Source of the DNA: Wohlfahrtiimonas sp. G9077
Lineage (GTDB): Bacteria > Pseudomonadota > Gammaproteobacteria > Cardiobacteriales > Wohlfahrtiimonadaceae
DNA: 64,000 nt
Assembly (NCBI RefSeq): GCF_002252155.1
Contig: NZ_NEFD01000001.1
Span: forward strand, 558,001 to 622,000
Reading direction: 5' to 3'
Made by a program: the position numbers and the translations under genes. Below are positions 58,526 through 64,000 of this stretch, one piece after another; the first letter of the stretch is position 1; each line of letters begins with the position of its first letter. The notes beneath the pieces are model-generated. The model was given only the letters and a program-made list of their open reading frames with translations. It had not been told where the DNA came from and searched no databases.

Positions 58526-59077
58526 ATGTCCATCAAACGTTTAGGGCTTGCCGCGGCTGCAATGCTCATCATGACAGGCTGTGCCACGCACATTCCTGAC
58601 CCGAATCAACCCCTTGAAAGCTATACTGCCATTGGTCGAGCGGCTTTAAAAGCGCCAAACAACAGTGGTCAAGCAAGCTTTAATTGGCAGCAAGTTTCCC
58701 CTGAAAATTTAAAAGTGATCATCCAAGGTCCGCTTGGCAGTGGTCGCATTGATTTAGTGGTGACGCCCACCGAAAGCACCCTTAAAACCGATGATCAAAC
58801 CTATAAAAGCGAATCTCCAGATGTGCTCTTTAGTGAGATCACAGGCTTTGATTGGCCAATTTCTGGGATGACCAGTTGGATCGTGGGCGAACCCGGTGCG
58901 GCTTCTACTCTCGTTAAACGCGATGCACAAAACCGCATTGAATCCTTTGATGAAGATGGCTGGCATGTGGAATATAAAAAATGGGGTCATTATAAGCAAC
59001 GTGACATTCCAAAAACCATCGAGCTCACCCGTGACAATGTGCGTTTACGCCTCTTAGTGGAGCATTGGTTGTACTGA
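58526..59077 (+). CDS. lolB: Outer-membrane lipoprotein receptor LolB
   Basis: Accepts lipoproteins from LolA and inserts them into the outer membrane; 183 residues. The lipobox is MTGC with Cys19. GRAALKAPNNSGQASFNWQQVSPENLKVIIQGPLGSGRIDLVVTP matches the LolB beta-barrel start, and DWPISGMTSWIVG the middle. The order lolB-ispE, with overlapping TGATG, is the enterobacterial one and supports the call. Confidence 0.9.
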   Translation: MSIKRLGLAAAAMLIMTGCATHIPDPNQPLESYTAIGRAALKAPNNSGQASFNWQQVSPENLKVIIQGPLGSGRIDLVVTPTESTLKTDDQTYKSESPDVLFSEITGFDWPISGMTSWIVGEPGAASTLVKRDAQNRIESFDEDGWHVEYKKWGHYKQRDIPKTIELTRDNVRLRLLVEHWLY

Positions 59078-59901
59078 TGATGCATTATTACCCTGCCCCC
59101 GCGAAGATCAATCGCTTTTTGCGCATCGTCCGCCAAGAGGACAATGGCTATCATTACCTACAAACAATCTTTCAGTTCATCTCTTTGACCGATACTTTAG
59201 GCTTTGAACTGCGGACGGATGATCAGATTGTGGCGGATTATCACAATGAATTCATTCATGAAGGCAATGATCTGATCGTTAAAGCCATTCGCTTATTACA
59301 AGCGAAAAGTGGGCGCACCACAGGCGTGACCATTACTTTAGACAAACACATTCCGATGGGTGCAGGCTTAGGCGGTGGCAGCTCAAATGCCGCAACGGCG
59401 TTGATGGCGATCAATGAACTGTATGGCTTGCATTACTCTTCTGAAACATTGCAAGCCTTAGGGCGCACACTTGGCGCGGATGTACCCATTTTCATTTATG
59501 GGCAAAGTGCCTGGGCAGAAGGCATTGGTGATCAATTCATTCCGATGCTGCCCGAGGAAAGTGAGCAATGGCTCATTGTGCCGCCGATTGCCATCAGCAC
59601 ACAAAAAGTGTTTCAGTCAGAGCATTTAACGCGCAATCATCCATTGCTGCCACAATCACCAGATCAACCGTATCTTAATGATTGTACATCTGCCATCATT
59701 GCACTTTACCCTGAGATGGGGCGTTATCTCACACAATTGACGAACCTTGGGTTGATACCGAAAATTACAGGCACCGGTGCTTGCATTTACATCGATGTGC
59801 CCACAGAATCACAACAAGCTCAATTGATGGATTTAGCAAATACAGAAGGCTGGCAAGTTTTACCTTTTAAAACCCTCAATCGCAGCCCTTTCCATGCTTA
59901 A
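59077..59901 (+). CDS. ispE: 4-diphosphocytidyl-2-C-methyl-D-erythritol kinase
   Basis: The GHMP kinase of the MEP isoprenoid pathway; 274 residues. YYPAPAKINRFLRIVRQEDNGYHYLQT is the substrate-binding start, IPMGAGLGGGSSNAATAL the ATP-binding glycine-rich motif, and ITGTGACIYI the third GHMP motif. The start at 59077 overlaps the lolB stop; the ATG at 59080 is equally possible. Confidence 0.94.
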   Translation: MMHYYPAPAKINRFLRIVRQEDNGYHYLQTIFQFISLTDTLGFELRTDDQIVADYHNEFIHEGNDLIVKAIRLLQAKSGRTTGVTITLDKHIPMGAGLGGGSSNAATALMAINELYGLHYSSETLQALGRTLGADVPIFIYGQSAWAEGIGDQFIPMLPEESEQWLIVPPIAISTQKVFQSEHLTRNHPLLPQSPDQPYLNDCTSAIIALYPEMGRYLTQLTNLGLIPKITGTGACIYIDVPTESQQAQLMDLANTEGWQVLPFKTLNRSPFHA

Positions 59902-59925
59902 GCAGTGATAAATGTTGCGCTTTTG

Positions 59926-59934
59926 TGGTATGAT
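59926..59934 (+). promoter_or_regulatory. Extended -10 promoter for the fumarase gene
   Basis: TGGTATGAT, a TG motif with TATGAT, 46 bases before the GTG start; no good -35 was seen. Confidence 0.4.
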
Positions 59935-59980
59935 TTTTGCGGCTTGTCCACCACCAAAATCATTCACAAAGGAGCGTAAC

Positions 59981-61495
59981 GTGACTATTATTAAACGTGA
60001 TGATCTCGTGCAATCTATTCATGATAGCTTGCAGTTCATCTCTTATTATCACCCTGAAGATTACATTAAAAATTTAACGGCTGCCTATGAGCGCGAAGAA
60101 TCTCAAGCGGCTAAAGATGCGATGGCGCAAATCCTCATCAATTCACGCATGTGTGCGGAAGGTCGCCGCCCGATCTGCCAAGATACCGGCATCGTGACTG
60201 TATTTGTAGAAATCGGCACCAACGTACGTTTTGAAGATGGCTTTGATGTCACGCAAGCCATCAATGAAGGCGTAGCGAAAGCCTATACGGATCCTGACAA
60301 TATTTTGCGCGCCTCCGTCCTTGCTGACCCGATGGGCAAACGCATCAACACCAAAGACAATACACCTGCGGTGATCCATTATGACATCGTCCCCGGTGAT
60401 CGATTAGACATTCATGTGGCCGCAAAAGGTGGCGGCAGTGAAGCCAAAACTAAATTTGCGATGCTCAATCCTTCAGATTCCGTGGTGGATTGGGTGTTAC
60501 AAAAAGTACCAGAAATGGGCGCAGGCTGGTGTCCTCCAGGCATTTTAGGGATTGGCGTGGGCGGTACGGCTGAAGAAGCGATGCTCATGGCCAAAAAATC
60601 CCTCATGCAGCCGATCGACATTCAAGAGTTGATGGCCAGAGGCCCACAAAATCGCTCTGAAGAGATTCGTTTAGAGCTCTATGACAAAGTCAACGCCCTT
60701 GGCATCGGCGCGCAAGGTTTAGGCGGTTTAACCACTGTGTTAGACGTTAAAATCATGGAATGCCCCACCCATGCAGCCAATTTACCCGTTGCCATCATTC
60801 CAAACTGCGCGGCCACTCGTCATGCACACTTTACATTAGATGGTACAGGTCCTGCGGTATTGACACCACCCAACTTAGACATTTGGCCAGAAATCACCAA
60901 TACAGGCAGCGGCGGTCGTCAAGTGAACTTAGACACTTTGACCAAAGAAGAGATGGCCACATGGCAACCGGGCGAAACTTTATTGCTCACCGGTAAAATC
61001 TTAACGGGTCGCGATGCTGCCCATAAGCGCTTGGTGGAAATGCTCAACAAAGGCGAACCCTTACCGGTTGATTTCACCAATCGTTTGATCTATTACGTGG
61101 GTCCTGTGGATCCGATTCATGATGAAGTGGTGGGACCTGCGGGCCCAACAACAGCAACGCGCATGGATAAATTCACCCGCCAAATCCTAGAGCAAACGGG
61201 CTTAATTGGCATGATTGGTAAAGCTGAACGCGGTCAAATCGCCATTGATGCCATCAAAGATAACAATGCTGCTTACTTAATGGCAGTGGGCGGCGCGGCT
61301 TATCTTGTGTCTAAAGCCATCAAAGCCTCTAAAGTCTTAGCCTTTGAAGATTTGGGCATGGAAGCCATTTATGAATTCACTGTGGAAAATATGCCTGTAA
61401 CAGTTGCAGTAGATAGCAAAGGTCAATCCGTACATAAAACTGAGCCCCTTAAATGGCAAGCAAAAATCGGTAAAATCCCTGTGGTGACTGAATAA
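59981..61495 (+). CDS. Class I fumarate hydratase
   Basis: An iron-sulfur fumarase of the citric acid cycle (FumA/FumB type, single chain); 504 residues. The cluster ligands are Cys66 (ICQDTGI), Cys184 (GAGWCPPG) and Cys276 (PNCAATRH). GSEAKTKFAMLNPSDS and VGPAGPTTATRMD are catalytic-site segments. The start is GTG at 59981, placed behind AAGGAG (59969-59974). An in-frame ATG at 59912 overlaps the promoter and gives no family match. Confidence 0.94.
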   Translation: MTIIKRDDLVQSIHDSLQFISYYHPEDYIKNLTAAYEREESQAAKDAMAQILINSRMCAEGRRPICQDTGIVTVFVEIGTNVRFEDGFDVTQAINEGVAKAYTDPDNILRASVLADPMGKRINTKDNTPAVIHYDIVPGDRLDIHVAAKGGGSEAKTKFAMLNPSDSVVDWVLQKVPEMGAGWCPPGILGIGVGGTAEEAMLMAKKSLMQPIDIQELMARGPQNRSEEIRLELYDKVNALGIGAQGLGGLTTVLDVKIMECPTHAANLPVAIIPNCAATRHAHFTLDGTGPAVLTPPNLDIWPEITNTGSGGRQVNLDTLTKEEMATWQPGETLLLTGKILTGRDAAHKRLVEMLNKGEPLPVDFTNRLIYYVGPVDPIHDEVVGPAGPTTATRMDKFTRQILEQTGLIGMIGKAERGQIAIDAIKDNNAAYLMAVGGAAYLVSKAIKASKVLAFEDLGMEAIYEFTVENMPVTVAVDSKGQSVHKTEPLKWQAKIGKIPVVTE

Positions 61496-61502
61496 TCTCC
61501 AT

Positions 61503-61531
61503 AAAAAAACCCTGATTCATCAGGGTTTTTT
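61503..61531. terminator. Bidirectional intrinsic terminator
   Basis: CCCTGA (61510-61515) / TCAGGG (61520-61525), loop TTCA, flanked by A and T runs. It separates the fumarase gene from the convergent LysM-FecR gene. Confidence 0.88.
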
Positions 61532-61543
61532 CTTATCCATCAT

Positions 61544-63205
61544 TTATGGCGTCAGCTTTGCAGAGATGCTAGGGATATTTAACACCTCAAAAGATTGCGG
61601 CAAGCCCCATTCACTCACATAACCATCAAATGCTGTGGATTGAATGCGAAAATAATAAGTGCCCGGCACAAGATCCTCAATAAATAGCTCCGTTTCTGGC
61701 AATGAGTGCTCAAGCAACACTTGCTTAAAGCTTGGATCATTGGACACTTGAATCAAATATTGTGTGCCCTGCTCTAATGGCGCCCATTCAAGCATCACAT
61801 TCGCTGTTTTCACATGGGCACGATCTAAATTCGGATCTTCAAGCAACACGCGCGTATCCATCACACTTGAAAATGGACCACGTTTGCCATTGTCCGCAAT
61901 CGATGCCACTCGCCAATAATAAACGCCTGATAATAAATCCTTAGGCTGATATTCAGGCACACTCAAATTGTCTGCATCAATGATGACTTCACGGAAATCC
62001 GCATCACGCGCCACTTGTAGATAATATGTTTTTACTTCATCGTTCACTTTTTGCCATACAAAGGTTAAATCTTTCAATAACGCTTTGGCATGATTATCGG
62101 GCGTTGTGAGATTTGGGGCAAATGGACGCGCATTTAAAATGAATTCATAAGTGGCCGGCTGCCCTGTGACACCATTGTCATCAATGGCACTGACGATCAT
62201 GCGATAACGGCCATCGGGCAGATCACCGCCTAACAGCACATCACCTTGTGAGCGCAAGCTTGATACAGCATCTTGCTCATCTTCCCCAACGGGTACCACT
62301 TTTGTGGCATAACCCATGACATTGTCAGCCTTTGGTACATCAATGCGAATCGGCACAGCTTCAATCAATTGTGGGAATGATTTAAACTCAGGCGGCGGCA
62401 ACATCGCAACTTTCTTGGCATCGCCCGTTTTGGTAATGATGATGGCTTCACCTGCAGTCAATTCAGCGCCTTGTGCTGCCTCTTCGGCACTTTTTGCCAC
62501 AACTTTACCCGTCACCACTTCCGTTACGCTGTTGTCATCTTTTTCCAATCCCATGCGAAAGACTGTACCGCGTACAGAGGTCATGGCAGAGGCTGTTTTC
62601 ACTTCATAGTTGGTGTTAGAAATGGGGCTGGAATAGACGCGATTCTCTAAGCGCCCTTTTTCAAGCTCTAATTTAATGTCACTCAACGAACCATCGCCTA
62701 ACGCGATCAAATCTTTCAACACCAATTCACTGTTGCTTTGCAGCAATAGACGCGAACCATCTTTAAATAATATCGTAGCCAATCCATCATCACCCGTGAT
62801 GATCTTATCGCCAGTGGTTAAAATGAGGCTGTCTTTATCTGTAAAATCTTGCCCATATTGCAATGTTTGCTCATTGTCATTGATGATGGTGACGCTGCCA
62901 ATGGCATTGACGAGCGTGGCTGTTGATTGATTCGTTTTCAGCCAAGCGCGCGGCACTTTAATGAGCGTTCCCGGTTCAATGTAGTCATCATTGGTTAAAT
63001 GGTTGATTTTTTTAAGTTCTGTCCAGAGTTTAATGCTGTGCAGATGGCGCTGGGCAATGTTCCATAGGCTGTCGCCCGGAATGGCTTTATACAAGAAAAT
63101 ATCTTCTGTTGCGGCATCATCTTTGTCCACATTCGCAGCGGCGAGCGAACAGAGAAGCGCCATCAGCAAAAAGGCGGATGCCCACATGCTTTTGATCATC
63201 TTCAT
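61544..63205 (-). CDS. Exported LysM-FecR domain protein
   Basis: A 553-residue protein with a signal peptide (cut near residue 24) and a LysM murein-binding domain (about 37-90: YKAIPGDSLWNIAQRHL ... PGTLIKVP). A FecR-like beta domain follows (about 120-235: TGDKIITGDDGLATILFKDGSRLLLQSNSELVL ... TSVRGTVFRM). Two fibronectin-like modules are predicted near 355-440 and 450-545. It lacks the cytoplasmic and membrane parts of true FecR, so it is a structural or adaptor protein of the periplasm rather than an anti-sigma factor. AAGG precedes the ATG. Confidence 0.85.
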   Translation of the reverse strand: MKMIKSMWASAFLLMALLCSLAAANVDKDDAATEDIFLYKAIPGDSLWNIAQRHLHSIKLWTELKKINHLTNDDYIEPGTLIKVPRAWLKTNQSTATLVNAIGSVTIINDNEQTLQYGQDFTDKDSLILTTGDKIITGDDGLATILFKDGSRLLLQSNSELVLKDLIALGDGSLSDIKLELEKGRLENRVYSSPISNTNYEVKTASAMTSVRGTVFRMGLEKDDNSVTEVVTGKVVAKSAEEAAQGAELTAGEAIIITKTGDAKKVAMLPPPEFKSFPQLIEAVPIRIDVPKADNVMGYATKVVPVGEDEQDAVSSLRSQGDVLLGGDLPDGRYRMIVSAIDDNGVTGQPATYEFILNARPFAPNLTTPDNHAKALLKDLTFVWQKVNDEVKTYYLQVARDADFREVIIDADNLSVPEYQPKDLLSGVYYWRVASIADNGKRGPFSSVMDTRVLLEDPNLDRAHVKTANVMLEWAPLEQGTQYLIQVSNDPSFKQVLLEHSLPETELFIEDLVPGTYYFRIQSTAFDGYVSEWGLPQSFEVLNIPSISAKLTP

Positions 63206-63261
63206 GAGTTACCTTATTGATTAGAATAGTGAATAACGAACGTCAAACCACGGCATCAACA

Positions 63262-64000
63262 TCATCTGAACAAAAGTGCTGTCAAAATAAAGTCTGCCGC
63301 CAATACGAGCAATGATGCTTTGACCACCGTCGCCGTTGTTGAGTTGGCCACACCACTTGACGTGGCATGTCCGCGCAAACCTTCACGCAGTGCCACTAAG
63401 TTACAAATTAAGCCAAACACAACACTTTTAATGATGACACCGTTGAAAATATCATCATAAAAGATGACAGATGACTGCATTTGTGACCAGTAACCACCAC
63501 CATCGAGCCCTAAGACCTCAACGGCAATGTAGTAACTGCCTAAAATGCCCACATCTGAAAAGAAAATCGTTAAAATCGGCACCACAATGATGCCTGCCAT
63601 GAGGCGCGGCAACAAAATATAGCGATAAGGGTCCACCGCCATCATCTCGTAGCTTGACCACTGCTCTGTGGCACGCATCAAACCAATTTCGGCAGTGAGT
63701 GATGAACACGCGCGCCCCGTATAAAGCAATGCCGTAAATACAGAGGCCAACTCACGAAAGAGCGCCAATGCTGTGACAGTGCCCACAGATGCCTCTGCCC
63801 CAAAGCGCACTAAATTGACATAGCCTTGAAACGCAAGCACCATGCCAATGAACATGCCACTCAATAAAATGATGGGCAATGATAAAATGCCCAATTGATA
63901 CACTTGGCGTGCAAATAATCCTGGTTTTTGGAATAGATAACCGCTGTGGCGCATCACGGCAAAGAAAAACACCACGCTTTCCCCAAGGGCATTGACGCAA
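63262..64000 (-). CDS. MlaE-like ABC permease (5' end beyond the window)
   Basis: The frame is open to base 64000, so the N-terminus is missing; about 246 residues are seen. SSLTAEIGLMRATEQWSSYEMMAVDPYRYILLPRLMAGIIVVPILTIFFSDVGILGSY is the MlaE/YrbE core that couples to the ATPase. The family moves phospholipids between the two membranes. mlaF should lie upstream outside the window if the usual order holds. The next gene downstream on this strand encodes a LysM-FecR protein rather than MlaD, so the locus differs from the E. coli mla operon. Confidence 0.9.
   Translation of the reverse strand, partial: CVNALGESVVFFFAVMRHSGYLFQKPGLFARQVYQLGILSLPIILLSGMFIGMVLAFQGYVNLVRFGAEASVGTVTALALFRELASVFTALLYTGRACSSLTAEIGLMRATEQWSSYEMMAVDPYRYILLPRLMAGIIVVPILTIFFSDVGILGSYYIAVEVLGLDGGGYWSQMQSSVIFYDDIFNGVIIKSVVFGLICNLVALREGLRGHATSSGVANSTTATVVKASLLVLAADFILTALLFR

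Noticed and set aside
61544-63205. FecR-type anti-sigma or TonB-linked iron signalling
   Set aside because: The protein has a LysM domain and a cleavable signal instead of the FecR cytoplasmic and membrane parts, and no ECF sigma factor or TonB receptor gene is adjacent.

Overview
The window is a compact chromosomal segment of a Gram-negative gammaproteobacterium. Evidence is the outer-membrane machinery (LolB, MlaE-type permease, many lipoproteins), the enterobacterial-style gene pairs lolB-ispE and lipB-lipA, a trpC-trpF fusion and a TrpL attenuator. Moderate-to-low GC, many short intergenic gaps and the gene set fit the Cardiobacteriales (for example Wohlfahrtiimonas or Ignatzschineria). 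That placement rests on recall, not on a search. No rRNA, tRNA, insertion sequence or prophage was seen.

Layout. 1-6158: a truncated di-heme cytochrome c peroxidase diverges from serS, followed by two ferredoxins, an L,D-transpeptidase, tyrS and rsgA. 6165-10356: putrescine ABC transporter genes potG-potH-potI without potF, then an unrecognised exported protein. 10386-11322: a comEA/fimT-like pair for DNA uptake or pilus assembly. 12508-20022: a long run of closely packed genes (rhodanese, lipoprotein, soluble RnfB-like ferredoxin, nth, lipB, lipA, CDF transporter, TatD, nitronate monooxygenase, hydrolase). 20085-24941: a Bax-inhibitor-type membrane protein, a NAD synthetase homologue whose two active sites look destroyed, recN and a second L,D-transpeptidase.

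25001-26479: a perfectly regular type I-F CRISPR array (23 identical 28-bp repeats, 22 spacers of 32 bp, read on the minus strand) with a recognisable leader but no cas gene in the window. 27026-31699: a six-gene operon combining an AhpD-like protein, an acyl-CoA-dehydrogenase-like flavoprotein, a rubredoxin and an SsuABC/NrtABC-like transporter. It looks like an import-plus-oxidation pathway for an unknown compound and is the best candidate here for an undescribed system.

31724-47610: guaA, a cystathionine beta-lyase, amino-acid transporters (TyrP-like, NSS), DadA, an EamA exporter, the trpD-trpCF-trpB-trpA operon behind a complete leader-peptide attenuator, alaA and nhaC. 47839-50712: the DUF2157/DUF4401/GDYXXLXY module and an HdeD-like protein. 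50751-56512: an mraZ removed from its usual dcw cluster and followed by murI, then pepN, a nitroreductase, a TSUP permease and a thioesterase. 56513-64000: a leader with two hairpins before a putrescine importer (puuP), lolB-ispE, class I fumarase, a LysM-FecR protein and a truncated MlaE-like permease.

Common threads are amino acid and polyamine import, Fe-S and electron-transfer proteins, lipoate synthesis and several cis-regulatory hairpins that explain operon boundaries.
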